Positions 51,171 to 61,164 of a stretch of 64,000 nt of DNA are shown piece after piece. Under the pieces are notes generated by a model. It searched no databases, had not been told where the DNA came from, and saw nothing but the letters and a program-made list of their open reading frames with translations. Source of the stretch: an uncultured Lachnospiraceae bacterium (lineage in GTDB: Bacteria; Bacillota; Clostridia; Lachnospirales; Lachnospiraceae); assembly GCA_910579285.1 (NCBI GenBank), contig CAJTTT010000005.1, positions 29,227 through 93,226 on the forward strand, written 5' to 3'. The translations under genes and the position numbers were made by a program. The first letter of the stretch is position 1. Every line of letters starts with the position of its first letter.

Positions 51171-54100
51171 TTATTTCCTGTTTCCAATCCTGCGCAGCTT
51201 TCTTCTCCACTTTATCCATGTTGTCTTCCGATAGAAGAACATGGCCATTGCAGCAAAGAACAATCCTGCGCCTAAGACATATTTCGGATGTATGCTGTAG
51301 TCTCCTGTGTCGGGAGAGGCGTCCTTTTTGCCAAGAGAGACAAATACTGCCTGCCCGTCCCTCACATCCGCCACTGCCGGACCTGTACCGTAATTGTAGA
51401 TACCATAGGCCGAGAAGTGTGCCGCCTGGAATGCCACCGCGTCCCTGCCGTCCAAAGAAACGATCCGGCTGTCCACTTCCTCCAGCTGTCCGTCCTCATC
51501 CAGACATACCACATGCAGATTTTCCTGCAATACGCCCGATGGAAGCGGCATGGTGATCTCCACCCGCTGTTTGCCCAGTCCCGTGATCGGCACATTGGTC
51601 GTCGTGTCCGTCATGGTGATCTCATAGGCGTGCAGGGAATGGGGCAGTTTACTGCCGTAAATCGACTTATATACATCCCCGATCTTCGCCTTCGCCTCTT
51701 CGCTGTCAGCCAGATCTATGCGGTAGCAGCCCTCGCCGCCTTCCATAACCGCCGTCACAATGCTGTCCTGTGGTATGGAATAACTGCTGTTCTTTACGGT
51801 AATGCCGGTCTGCGGTTTTTCGCTTTCCACATCCAAAAGCTTATCCTGTCCCTCTTCCAGCGTATAGGAACGACCGTCTATCTCCACAGTCTCTCCGGGA
51901 CCAGGGCCGCCTCCGCGCCTTGCAAGGATGGTGAGCACACCGCCCTCTTCCTCCGGCTGATCTGCTGATTCTGTCTGAGTGCTTTCATCTTTCCGATCCG
52001 CCCTGTCGGTCTCGTCCGATGCGTCCCCTGTTTCTGTACGCGCTTCCCTGTCTGCGGTTCCGTCATCCTCCTCAGGCACATCCGTATTCTCTGCATCCTC
52101 GTCAGAAGATTCCTCCTCCGCCTGGTCAGCCGCAGCCGTTTGTTTTCTACAGATTACGCCCGCAAACTCGCCGCCCGCCCTCGACAGGCAGGTGCCTGTC
52201 AGATCCTTCACACCCGCCGGAATCACGGCGACACGGGTTCCTGTAAACACCTGTCCCCTGTAGCTGTCCTGATAAAGCTTCGTGGATGCATTCTCATAAG
52301 ACCGGGCAGGAAGCTTATCTCCCGCAAAATAGATCACGCCATCTTTTATCTTCTCATTGTCAAAAGCCTTGAGACCAATCTGCTCCACAGAAGCGGGAAT
52401 GGTGACTGTCCTGATCGGGCAGCCTGCAAAAGCCCTGTCACGAATCTGCTGCACGCCCTCCGCGCCGTTCATCGCCGTCAAGTTCACACAGTCCTCGAAC
52501 GCGCCCTCCCCGATCACGGAAACACTGTCGGGAATAAATACGCTTTCCACACTGTTCAGTCCCTTAAACACTTCCGGGCCGATCACTTTCACGGAATCCG
52601 GAATCGACACTGCACCGCCGTTTCCTCTGTAAGCCAGAAGAATGCCATCACCCACAATCAGAAATTCCCCGGCCTCGCCTACATTAGACTTCCAGCCGGA
52701 AAGCCACGGCGTCTTGTCAAAGGCGGAAACACCGATCTCCTTCACACTGGCAGGAATGACCACATTAGTCAAGGCATCGCAATGATAAAATGCTGCGTAA
52801 CTGATCTCCTCCACGCCATCGGGAATCCTCACCGTATTCAGCGCTGACCGCGCATAAGCAAATTCACCGATCCTGCGGATGCCGCCCGGGATCTCGCAGG
52901 AAGTCATATCATCATCATAATAAGCCTGGGCCGCTATGATCTCACCGTTTACCACGGTATATTTCGGGAAAGAGCCGCCTTTTGCATCCTCTGAACCTTC
53001 CAGGCCGGGAACCGTATCCAGATCAGGCTCCTCCACAACCGGCTCGCCGCCCAGAATCTCCCCGGTGCCGCCCACATTCACGGTTGCTTTGGCATTGTCC
53101 ACCAGCACATAGACTTCCTGCCCGACTACCCGGGATTTCGCCTTCACGCTGGGATCATCCTCCTCCGCCTCCATTGCATTCATATGGGTTACCTCATGGT
53201 AATAGTCCACAGGCCCCACAATGGGCGCATTTTCTCCCTCTCCATCATTCTCACTGTTCCTTCCCGGAACAGGCGCCTCCTCATACTCCGACACCTCAAT
53301 GTCCTCCAGAACCAGTGTCTCCGCAAAGCTCTTCGCATAGGAACCGGCCTCCGCATGAATCTCCAGCTTCGTACAGCCGTCAAAGGCCGTTGCATGGATT
53401 GTGCTGACCGAAATCGGGATTGTAATATCGCGGAGTCTGACACAGTCCTCAAAAGCTTTCATTTCAATGCTGTTCACGGAATACGGAATGATAACCTCTT
53501 TCAGATTCTTGCAGTTTGAAAACGCATACCCCGTAATCTCCGACACATTGCTGCTGATGCTGGCAGACCGCAGATTATAATCTCCCCAAAAAGCATAGGG
53601 TCTGATTTTGCTCACTGAGGACGGCATGCTGTAAAAATCCGCACTCCTGCCTGCAAGCACCTGGTATAAAACATCCCACCCCTTTTTGTTGTAGATCGCA
53701 CCGTCATCACAGACAAAATACGGATTATCGCTGTCAAAATCCACAGACGCCAGACTGTTATCCCCTGCAAAGGCCCCGTTTCCAAGACTTTTAAGTCCCT
53801 TTCCGATGGAAACGCGTCTCAGGGAAGGACAGCTGGAAAATGCAGCGTTTTCTATGAGCTCCACACTGTCTGGAATGGAAACGCTTTCCAGATTACTGCA
53901 TTTGGAAAAAGCCCTCGCTCCGATCACCTCCACCGCGTCACCTAAAGTTACGCTGCGCACATGGTCATTCCCCGCGAAAGCTTCCGCATCAATCTTTTTT
54001 ACCTGATTGGAAATAGACACGTTCTCAGCCGTGCCATTATACTTCACTAATGTAGTTCCATCCATCTGAAAATCAGATGCGGCGGAGGAATCCTCCGCCT

Positions 54101-54185
54101 CCACATCTGATACTGGAATCTGTGTCACGACAATGGCTGTCACTAAAAACAGCGTGCCGATCAGCTTTCTTAACTTTTTCCCCAT
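51171..54185 (-). CDS. BspA-type LRR_5 surface protein with SPDTG sorting signal
   Basis: A 1,004-residue cell-wall protein. A signal peptide (1-30) is followed by two blocks of LRR_5 repeats (about 40-290 and 405-650), with units such as NLESVSIPDSVELIENAAFS. An acidic linker follows (about 690-775, rich in Glu/Asp/Thr), then a C-terminal domain ending in VAFQAAHFSAYGIYNYG, which is shared with the neighbouring larger protein. The end is a sorting signal SPDTGDYSIHPK (957-968), a hydrophobic helix and a basic tail. The signal is of the (S/P)PxTG type used by class B sortases in some Clostridia. It lies 27 bp after the larger LRR protein, in one operon with the sortase. Function is probably adhesion or scaffolding, which is inferred. 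Confidence 0.9.
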   Translation of the reverse strand: MGKKLRKLIGTLFLVTAIVVTQIPVSDVEAEDSSAASDFQMDGTTLVKYNGTAENVSISNQVKKIDAEAFAGNDHVRSVTLGDAVEVIGARAFSKCSNLESVSIPDSVELIENAAFSSCPSLRRVSIGKGLKSLGNGAFAGDNSLASVDFDSDNPYFVCDDGAIYNKKGWDVLYQVLAGRSADFYSMPSSVSKIRPYAFWGDYNLRSASISSNVSEITGYAFSNCKNLKEVIIPYSVNSIEMKAFEDCVRLRDITIPISVSTIHATAFDGCTKLEIHAEAGSYAKSFAETLVLEDIEVSEYEEAPVPGRNSENDGEGENAPIVGPVDYYHEVTHMNAMEAEEDDPSVKAKSRVVGQEVYVLVDNAKATVNVGGTGEILGGEPVVEEPDLDTVPGLEGSEDAKGGSFPKYTVVNGEIIAAQAYYDDDMTSCEIPGGIRRIGEFAYARSALNTVRIPDGVEEISYAAFYHCDALTNVVIPASVKEIGVSAFDKTPWLSGWKSNVGEAGEFLIVGDGILLAYRGNGGAVSIPDSVKVIGPEVFKGLNSVESVFIPDSVSVIGEGAFEDCVNLTAMNGAEGVQQIRDRAFAGCPIRTVTIPASVEQIGLKAFDNEKIKDGVIYFAGDKLPARSYENASTKLYQDSYRGQVFTGTRVAVIPAGVKDLTGTCLSRAGGEFAGVICRKQTAAADQAEEESSDEDAENTDVPEEDDGTADREARTETGDASDETDRADRKDESTQTESADQPEEEGGVLTILARRGGGPGPGETVEIDGRSYTLEEGQDKLLDVESEKPQTGITVKNSSYSIPQDSIVTAVMEGGEGCYRIDLADSEEAKAKIGDVYKSIYGSKLPHSLHAYEITMTDTTTNVPITGLGKQRVEITMPLPSGVLQENLHVVCLDEDGQLEEVDSRIVSLDGRDAVAFQAAHFSAYGIYNYGTGPAVADVRDGQAVFVSLGKKDASPDTGDYSIHPKYVLGAGLFFAAMAMFFYRKTTWIKWRRKLRRIGNRK

Positions 54186-54212
54186 AGGATTCCTCCTCTG
54201 GTCTCATGTTCC

Positions 54213-57200
54213 TTATGCCTTCGCTGTCACCTTTTTGTCTCTCTTCATAAAGAGAATGATAGAAAGGCAGGCTAACCCGAGCGATAAGAACCACTTCGGA
54301 TGAATCGGATCGCCGGTCTTGGGCGTTACGTCAAGCATACCCTCCACCAGATTTCCAGTGTCCACATAAACCGTATAGGGCGAGAAGTGCGTTGCGCGGA
54401 AACGGATACAAGGTACACCGTTTATCGTCGTAAAACTCTCATTCAGGCTCTCTAACTGATCGCCGTTAATTACCGCACCCGCCATATTGTTACCGCCGTA
54501 AGCCACCAGTGAATCCGGAATCGGGATCGTGATGTCTACGGACAATCCCGTGGTATCCGTGATCTTTGTGGTTCCGGTAGAATCATAAAGGCTGATATCC
54601 ATTGCATAGTACAGGATATTATCCAGCGTACCGTACTTGTTTGTGAGGGCTGCCGCAACTGCGCGCGTCGCCTCATCGGTCTCGGAAATCTTAACGATGA
54701 AGTTATCCGAGGAACCGTTCGTATTCGCGTTTGCCAGATCCCTGTTGGAAATGCCCGGCTTCTCTATGTCTACTCTGGTATTTCCGTTGCCGTCGGTTGT
54801 GCCGCTGTTTCCGCCGCTGCCGCCATTGCCGGTGCCGCCGCCGGTGTTCACCGCTACCTCAGGCGCTTTCGGAGCCTCCACATAATTCGCTTTCACCGAT
54901 ACATTGTTGGCAGGCATCGTGAAGGTGGTCGTCGTCATAGTCGGACCGGCCAAAGCCACGCCGTTTGAATCTGTTGTCCACTTCTCGAATCTCATACCAT
55001 CTGCCGGCACATAACAGGAAATAATAACCGTCGTACCCGGCGCATAACTGCCGGAACCGCTTCCGCCCTCAACAAACACGGTATACTGGCCTGCACCGCT
55101 TGTGGTGGAGGTTGTGCTTGTGGAGCTGCTGCTGGTAGAACTGCTGCTTGAACTGCTGCTGTTCTTGTTCGATGACGATCCCTTGCTGCTGTTATTGTTA
55201 TTCGATGAGCCGCCGCTCGTCGTGCCGCCGCTGGTGGAACCGTTACTCGTCGTGCCGCCGCTGATATTTCCATCGCCGCCAGACCGCTCAAAGAGTGCAA
55301 GCACTGTCATATTCCGGCTGATAATGGTATCCGGCGTCCACTTCTCACCTACGTCCGTCCTGAACTCGTTCATAAAGGTGTAGCCGTCCTCCGTCGGGTT
55401 CGGCGAAGGCACTGGTGTAGGCAGTTCACCGTTAATCGGATCCGAGAAAGCTGTTCCGGGCACAATCAGATATCTGTCATTGTCGTCTGCGCCCCTGCCG
55501 CTGAACACCTGTCCTGTACGGCCATGAACAAACTGTACACTGCATTTTCCATCTACCATCGTTCCGTTGCTGGTATACTGCGCAACGAATATAGTCATAT
55601 CGTTTTCAATCGGATCATCCAGAGACTTTCCTTCATCGCTCAGCCACTTATCAAAATCATAGCCGGGCCTGTGGTTCTTCTCAAGAACCACCTTCGCCGC
55701 ATCGGGAATATCCGTTATTCTGGTTCCTGTATCCACTGTCACCGCACCGCCAAGAGGCGTGCCGTCATAGTCATAGAACCATACTCTGCAGGCGTTCAAC
55801 GGCTGGAAATCAATCTGATATCTGTCCGCATACCGCCTTGCCGCCGAGTCCTCATAGGAATAGATTGTAAAATCGCTTCTCGGTGTGAATGCATTGTCCG
55901 CAATATCCACCTCTCTGCCGTAAATCGTCACATTCATATGAGTCGTACCCGATGTAGCAGTGCGTGTAAACGCATCGTCAGCAATCTTGTTAACCGAGCC
56001 GGGTAAAATCATCTGTCCGATCTTATTGCAATCCTTAAAAGCGTTCTTCGGTATGGTCTTCAAACCTGCCGCATCGGTAAGATTCACACTGGCAATGTAT
56101 TTACATCCCTCAAAAGCGCCCTCTGCAATGGCAGGAAGAACGTTAGTCCCATCCTTATCCGTATCGCAGGTCTCGCACAGGAACGGAATCAGACTATCTG
56201 TCGCTGAAGAGATCGTAGCAACAGCCAGCTCCTCGTTGCCGGTGCCGCTTCTTCCTCTTGCAAGAAGACATTGGATAATCCTGTATCTGTCATTGCCGTC
56301 CGCATCTTTATGTCTCTCGTAGAGAATGCCTCTCTCCGCCGGATAGTCCACACTGCCTGTCAGATTAATGAGGTTCTCACAGTCACGGAAAGGCAGTTTA
56401 CCTACCTTTGTCACGGCGGGGATTTCCAGTCTGGACAACTGTTCGCAACTGTCGAACGCATAGTCTGGCAGGGTTTTGACATTCTTCAGAATCACGCTCT
56501 GTATCGTATCGTTGCCTCTTACCTCTTTCTCCCTGTCTTCGTCATCGTCCTCCTCGAAATCTCTATAATACCCGCTGAACAGGCCCGGAACCGCACCGCC
56601 GAGCGTTGTCGTGTACATGGTATCCGCCGGACGGTCCTTGATATATTTGTTGTAGTTGTCACGGTTCTTCTCCATATATGTTATTACATCTATGGAGTCC
56701 ACGCCTTCCGGCACATAAATATCCTGGGTCGCATGGATGAAATTCCACACCTTCTCGGGCACCTGCTGATACTCCCGCAGCGCGCCGTATTCCTCTGGCT
56801 CCATAGTCAGCCAGTTATTATAGTTCTCCATGAAATCATAAGGATAAGCCTCAAAATACGGAGTCGGATTGTCGATCGCTTCCACAATCATCGGCTCAAA
56901 GAGGAAATCCACAATGGATCCCTTCGCCGTTCCCTGCCCGGTTCTGTAATCCAGCCAGGAACCGCTGCAGTAAACAGGATTGATCCAGGGGCCGTATCTG
57001 TCCAGCAGCTCTTTATCGTAATCTGCCGCCAGAATCGTCGGACCCGCGCCGCCGTTTAACGTCACACTGCCCTTAGCTGTGCGCTTGGCGTCAAAAATAT
57101 CCGCATACTCCGATCTCATGGTATTGATTTCACTGCTGTCCGTATTATAGACCGTATAGTAATAGTACTCTTCCATATCGCGGCAGAAATCCTGCAGTTC

Positions 57201-59780
57201 ATCGTCAGCTGCAATATTTTCCAGATCCTTCATCTTCGGATAGTCTAAAAGCGTCACCTCACCGGTAGATTTGTCTGGCATAACTGTCAGACGCCCGCCC
57301 TCCTGACTGTCCCACAGACTCTGGTAGCATATATTAACCGGCGGATAATTCGGATGATCCGGGTCTCTCAACACATTATTCGGATCCATCGCCAGCACAA
57401 AAGGCGCATACCCTTCCACAATATCACCGTGGAACGTCAGATGATCTCCTGTTGTGACAAAGGCATCTGTTCCGATCTTCAGCGCCGCATGCCCTGCCGA
57501 AGGTCTCGTAAAGTACACATCATACAGACTGGAACAGCCCGCAAAAGCGTTGGCTCCGATCTTTGTCACGGAATCGCCGATCCGCACCTTTTTCAGCTTT
57601 TTCAGATCACGGAACACACCGTCGCCAATTTCAGCGACAGAGTTATTTTTAATCGTAATGCTTCGGATCACCTCGCGCAGCTCTTTATCATCGAAACAGC
57701 CCGGGCCGATACTCTTAATTTTAAAATCACCGATATACTCAGGGATCACCAGATCCACCAAACCCGGATTTTTCGAAATCAGGGCACAGGATATCAGTGT
57801 CCCGTCCTCGCTGGCCGCATAACGGTATCTGGTTCCGTCGCTGTCGAGCGCCATCTCGTAATATTTCTTACCGTCTTTGATATAGACGTAGGGTATTCCT
57901 TTTCCATCCGTGCGCACGGCATCCCAAGTACTGGTTCTTGGGTATGCCGGACTGTTGGCATAAAGCTCCGGCCCATACACACAGAAGCCGTCCGCCGTCA
58001 CATCCTTAAACAGTTCCGAGTCAAAGGAAGCCGCACCGCACTTATCGGAAAACTCCACTTTCGTCAGATCAAAACAGTTGTAGAACGTATGCAGCGGTAC
58101 CTTTTTTGTATAGTTCTGAATATAGACTTCCTTCAGTTTCTGCCGGTTTGCGAGCACATAGTCATCCATCGTGTCCAGTCCCTCGCCCGGGAACTTGAAC
58201 TCAGTCATAACGTCACCGCTCGGCGCCGGAATGGCAAATGCCGCTTTGCCGATGCGCGTGACAACCGTTCTGGCAAAATCCACCTTCGTCAGCCTGGTAT
58301 CACCGTAGAACGCAAAATCAGCCAGGGAACAATTGTCTCCCGTGTCAAAGAACTGCACCTCGGCAAGATCCAGGCAGGCTGCAAAAGCGCCGTGCCCGAT
58401 TGAACTGATATGGCGCGGGAATTCCAGCTTCGTGTTGATTCCCGAACCGTAAAAAGCCTCAATACCGATCGTGTCTGTAGGCGAAGTTTCGCTGAAAGTA
58501 ACGGATGTCAGTCTCTTACATCCATAGAACGCACGATTCCCTATGGTTTTCGCATTTCCGATATCCACACTGGCAATATCCGCCCCATGAAAGGCGCTCT
58601 GCTCAATGGTCTTTACATACTGGTCAATCTCAATCTGTTTGACGTTATGTACATCCGCAAAAGCTCTGTAGGCAATGGACGTAATCAGACAGTCGTCCTT
58701 CTCCACAAGGTAACCGTCCACGTCCTTGTATGTGGAATCCTCAGACACCTTGCCGCCATGCGCCACATACACTCTGTCACCGCCTGCGCCTTTTCTTCTG
58801 TCAGACGCGATCTCCAGCGTATAGCCGGTGCCCTTCAAGATTCGGTTGTGCTCACAGAAAAACCGCTTTCGATCCGCCTCATTGTCAATATCGGAAGGCG
58901 CCTTCGACAATCCTTCGGGTATGTCTCCCGCTGCAGCCTCCGCTTCTGTCTTAGCAGTCGCTGCGTCCTTTCCCTCTGCAATGGCTTCATCGTACGCCTT
59001 ATTATACACACCCCAGTAAGCTTTAAACCGATTCAGCGCAGACTCATAGTCGTTGGCAAAATAGGATCTGAAATATTCTATCGCCTTCTCGTCCAGAGCG
59101 ATCTCCTCGGTACGTCTGTCCATATCCAAAAGGTTGAATTCAATCTTTTTTGTAGGCCAAAAGTCAAGCACCGTATTATCCCCGCTTGTGGCCGCATTCA
59201 GATTGTCCATATTTTTTATGACTGCATTGGCCGCTGCGCCCGGCTGATTCAACTGGGAGGGATCAGTGAAATAAAGCTGGTAAGCATTTTCATACACAAT
59301 AAAATAGGCCCGGTTCGGCTGCAAACCAAGATTTACCTTCTCTGCCGGGAACTCGTCATTATATTTACAGAGACGTCCTGTCTTGTTCGCCGTCGGCTCA
59401 TACAGGAACTGCCATGTGAGGTAGAGTTCACCCCCATAGCGGGTCACAATCTCCGTGGGCACCAGATCGCCGTTTGCTATACCGTCCGAAATTCTTTTTT
59501 CGACTTCATCTTCTGTATCGCCAGAGCCGTCTGTCACATCCAGAACATATTTATTTCCCTTCGAGTCGTTCATAGGGATCGGTTTCACATCCCCCTCCAC
59601 ATATGCCACCGGGGACACCACTTCCTCGCCCGCCCGCGATCCCGGAGTATCCGCCAGGTTTTCGGGTGCAGGAATGGCCGCCACCGCAATCGCAGTGACC
59701 ATCAATACCGCTGCCAGACTCCGCCGGGCCGTTTTCTTTAATCTTCTTTTAGGCTTTCTCGCTGCTGTTTTTTTCGCCAT
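54213..59780 (-). CDS. Giant BspA-type LRR_5 surface protein with TPKTG sorting signal
   Basis: A 1,855-residue wall-anchored protein from ATG 59780 (GAGGAG 7 bases upstream). A long basic signal peptide (1-50) precedes scattered LRR_5 blocks from about 355 to 1340, with units such as LKKVRIGDSVTKIGANAFAG. A Flg_new/InlB-type repeat follows (DFDKWLSDEGKSLDDPIEND), then a Ser/Asn/Thr-only linker (about 1497-1562) that probably spans the wall, and a second such repeat (FVEGGSGSGSYAPGTTVIIS). The C-terminal domain, shared with the smaller LRR protein, includes CIRFRATHFSPYTVYVDTGN. The sorting signal is TPKTGDPIHPKW (from residue 1819), then a helix and a KRDKKVTAKA tail. It lies directly after the sortase B gene (57 bp). 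Confidence 0.9.
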   Translation of the reverse strand: MAKKTAARKPKRRLKKTARRSLAAVLMVTAIAVAAIPAPENLADTPGSRAGEEVVSPVAYVEGDVKPIPMNDSKGNKYVLDVTDGSGDTEDEVEKRISDGIANGDLVPTEIVTRYGGELYLTWQFLYEPTANKTGRLCKYNDEFPAEKVNLGLQPNRAYFIVYENAYQLYFTDPSQLNQPGAAANAVIKNMDNLNAATSGDNTVLDFWPTKKIEFNLLDMDRRTEEIALDEKAIEYFRSYFANDYESALNRFKAYWGVYNKAYDEAIAEGKDAATAKTEAEAAAGDIPEGLSKAPSDIDNEADRKRFFCEHNRILKGTGYTLEIASDRRKGAGGDRVYVAHGGKVSEDSTYKDVDGYLVEKDDCLITSIAYRAFADVHNVKQIEIDQYVKTIEQSAFHGADIASVDIGNAKTIGNRAFYGCKRLTSVTFSETSPTDTIGIEAFYGSGINTKLEFPRHISSIGHGAFAACLDLAEVQFFDTGDNCSLADFAFYGDTRLTKVDFARTVVTRIGKAAFAIPAPSGDVMTEFKFPGEGLDTMDDYVLANRQKLKEVYIQNYTKKVPLHTFYNCFDLTKVEFSDKCGAASFDSELFKDVTADGFCVYGPELYANSPAYPRTSTWDAVRTDGKGIPYVYIKDGKKYYEMALDSDGTRYRYAASEDGTLISCALISKNPGLVDLVIPEYIGDFKIKSIGPGCFDDKELREVIRSITIKNNSVAEIGDGVFRDLKKLKKVRIGDSVTKIGANAFAGCSSLYDVYFTRPSAGHAALKIGTDAFVTTGDHLTFHGDIVEGYAPFVLAMDPNNVLRDPDHPNYPPVNICYQSLWDSQEGGRLTVMPDKSTGEVTLLDYPKMKDLENIAADDELQDFCRDMEEYYYYTVYNTDSSEINTMRSEYADIFDAKRTAKGSVTLNGGAGPTILAADYDKELLDRYGPWINPVYCSGSWLDYRTGQGTAKGSIVDFLFEPMIVEAIDNPTPYFEAYPYDFMENYNNWLTMEPEEYGALREYQQVPEKVWNFIHATQDIYVPEGVDSIDVITYMEKNRDNYNKYIKDRPADTMYTTTLGGAVPGLFSGYYRDFEEDDDEDREKEVRGNDTIQSVILKNVKTLPDYAFDSCEQLSRLEIPAVTKVGKLPFRDCENLINLTGSVDYPAERGILYERHKDADGNDRYRIIQCLLARGRSGTGNEELAVATISSATDSLIPFLCETCDTDKDGTNVLPAIAEGAFEGCKYIASVNLTDAAGLKTIPKNAFKDCNKIGQMILPGSVNKIADDAFTRTATSGTTHMNVTIYGREVDIADNAFTPRSDFTIYSYEDSAARRYADRYQIDFQPLNACRVWFYDYDGTPLGGAVTVDTGTRITDIPDAAKVVLEKNHRPGYDFDKWLSDEGKSLDDPIENDMTIFVAQYTSNGTMVDGKCSVQFVHGRTGQVFSGRGADDNDRYLIVPGTAFSDPINGELPTPVPSPNPTEDGYTFMNEFRTDVGEKWTPDTIISRNMTVLALFERSGGDGNISGGTTSNGSTSGGTTSGGSSNNNNSSKGSSSNKNSSSSSSSSTSSSSTSTTSTTSGAGQYTVFVEGGSGSGSYAPGTTVIISCYVPADGMRFEKWTTDSNGVALAGPTMTTTTFTMPANNVSVKANYVEAPKAPEVAVNTGGGTGNGGSGGNSGTTDGNGNTRVDIEKPGISNRDLANANTNGSSDNFIVKISETDEATRAVAAALTNKYGTLDNILYYAMDISLYDSTGTTKITDTTGLSVDITIPIPDSLVAYGGNNMAGAVINGDQLESLNESFTTINGVPCIRFRATHFSPYTVYVDTGNLVEGMLDVTPKTGDPIHPKWFLSLGLACLSIILFMKRDKKVTAKA

Positions 59781-59837
59781 GATGTATCTCCTCATTCCCT
59801 CTACACATTATGATCTATGTCTAACAGTCTTTGTCTG

Positions 59838-61037
59838 TCAACTGACCCTCTTAGCCACTACCACAAACCTGCCGTCCGTCTCGGAACTGTCACAGGTGGA
59901 CAGAGTCAGAAGCTCATCCCCGTAACTGGCCGTCACGCCCGTATCATACAGGGAAAGCGCTGCCATCTCCTGCATATAGGAGTCAAACTCCGTTGCCGAA
60001 GCGGCATTCAGGAATTGATAATACTTAAATACCACTTCATCTTCATTATAGATTCTGGATCGGAACACATACATCACCTCGTAGGTGCCCTTCTCGTAGA
60101 TCGTGTCAAACTGGATCTGCGAATGTTTCTTTCCATATTCCTCACTGCTGTAGCTGTTCAGATTTCCGAACATCTTTCCGGACTTCATATGGTGTCCGTA
60201 TATGATCAGATTGGTGCTCCTGCGCACCACATCACAATCCTTATCCAGGAACAGGCTTCCGTTCTTGTCATATTCCTGATTAAAATTGTGATCCAGATAA
60301 TACTCGTTATTGGCGGTCTGCATCACCGGGTAGTCTATATTAGTATCGTCAATTTTGAGCCATCCGATTAGCTTTCTGTTTTTACTGTATAATGTCTGGT
60401 ATTCCTCCAGCACTTCCAGCTCAATCTCTTCCTCCTCCGTATAGTGGATCGTCACACCGTGGAAGAGGCCGCCCGTCAGGGCGCTGTTGCCTTTCAACTG
60501 AGACAGATCCTCATAATCCATCTCATTCTTCTCAGCCAAAAATGTATACATGCCAAAATAACCAAAACAGGCCATCGCAACAACGCCGCAGAGCACAACC
60601 AACAGCTTACGGCGTCTGTCACGCTTTTTTATCTGTGCAAGAATCTCCTTCTGCATCTCTGGATCATAATCTTCAAGGGAGACTTTCTTCTGCTTACCGT
60701 CTTTATTCGGTTTTGATTTTTCTTTTGTCGCTTTTCCCGCCTTCTGCTTTTTCTTCTGTTTCCGCTTTTTACCAGCGGGAATCCTGCTGTCTTTATGGAA
60801 TCCCTGCTTCCTGTATTTTTCTGCAAGCTCATAAATCTCATCGTCAAAATCGGTTCCGACAACCGTCTCAAACCGATATTTTCCGGCCTGCATATCATCA
60901 TACAGGGTAATCACCTCGCCCGGCTGCTCCAAATCAACCTGGGCGCGGATCTTCTGAATGAGTGCCTGATCCCGGAGGGCCGCCTTGTAATCCGCCTCTG
61001 TCCTCAGTCTTCTCCCAGCAACTTCAAACCCCGCCAT
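59838..61037 (-). CDS. srtB: Class B sortase with long cytosolic N-terminal extension
   Basis: Membrane transpeptidase that joins surface proteins to peptidoglycan. The C-terminal 200 residues are a sortase B domain: catalytic His282 in LIIYGHHMKSGKMFGNLNSY, Cys382 in LTLSTCD and Arg390 in DGRFVVVAKRV. The single membrane helix is at about 144-166. Ahead of it lies a cytosolic region of about 140 residues (usual SrtB has only a short one) with FEVAGRRLRTEADYKAALRD and a Lys-rich stretch (88-118). It is followed by two proteins with (S/T)P(D/K)TGD signals, which are its likely substrates. A promoter lies upstream at 61123-61150. Confidence 0.94.
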   Translation of the reverse strand: MAGFEVAGRRLRTEADYKAALRDQALIQKIRAQVDLEQPGEVITLYDDMQAGKYRFETVVGTDFDDEIYELAEKYRKQGFHKDSRIPAGKKRKQKKKQKAGKATKEKSKPNKDGKQKKVSLEDYDPEMQKEILAQIKKRDRRRKLLVVLCGVVAMACFGYFGMYTFLAEKNEMDYEDLSQLKGNSALTGGLFHGVTIHYTEEEEIELEVLEEYQTLYSKNRKLIGWLKIDDTNIDYPVMQTANNEYYLDHNFNQEYDKNGSLFLDKDCDVVRRSTNLIIYGHHMKSGKMFGNLNSYSSEEYGKKHSQIQFDTIYEKGTYEVMYVFRSRIYNEDEVVFKYYQFLNAASATEFDSYMQEMAALSLYDTGVTASYGDELLTLSTCDSSETDGRFVVVAKRVS

Positions 61038-61122
61038 ATAGGGATCGCTCCTTCATTTCATACTACATCTGGTTGTCAGACGTCCATAATGGCATTGACA
61101 TAATATCATTGCATATACTTCT

Positions 61123-61150
61123 ATTTTACTCAAATATCAAAATTATGCAA
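61123..61150 (-). promoter_or_regulatory. Candidate promoter of the sortase-LRR operon
   Basis: On the minus strand TTGCAT (61150-61145), 16 bases, TAAAAT (61128-61123), about 80 bases before the sortase ATG. No other strong promoter is seen in the 127-bp gap. Confidence 0.5.
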
Positions 61151-61164
61151 GTATTTTACGACGA

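Noticed and set aside
52140..53519. Periodic DNA in the LRR genes resembling a direct-repeat or CRISPR array
   Set aside because: The period reflects roughly 23-residue LRR_5 units with divergent sequence; there are no identical short repeats with unique spacers.
58410..59741. Plus-strand open frame of 443 codons opposite the giant LRR gene
   Set aside because: The LRR protein's signal peptide and repeats are coherent on the minus strand. The antisense frame is Arg/Ile/His-rich shadow sequence produced by repeat periodicity.
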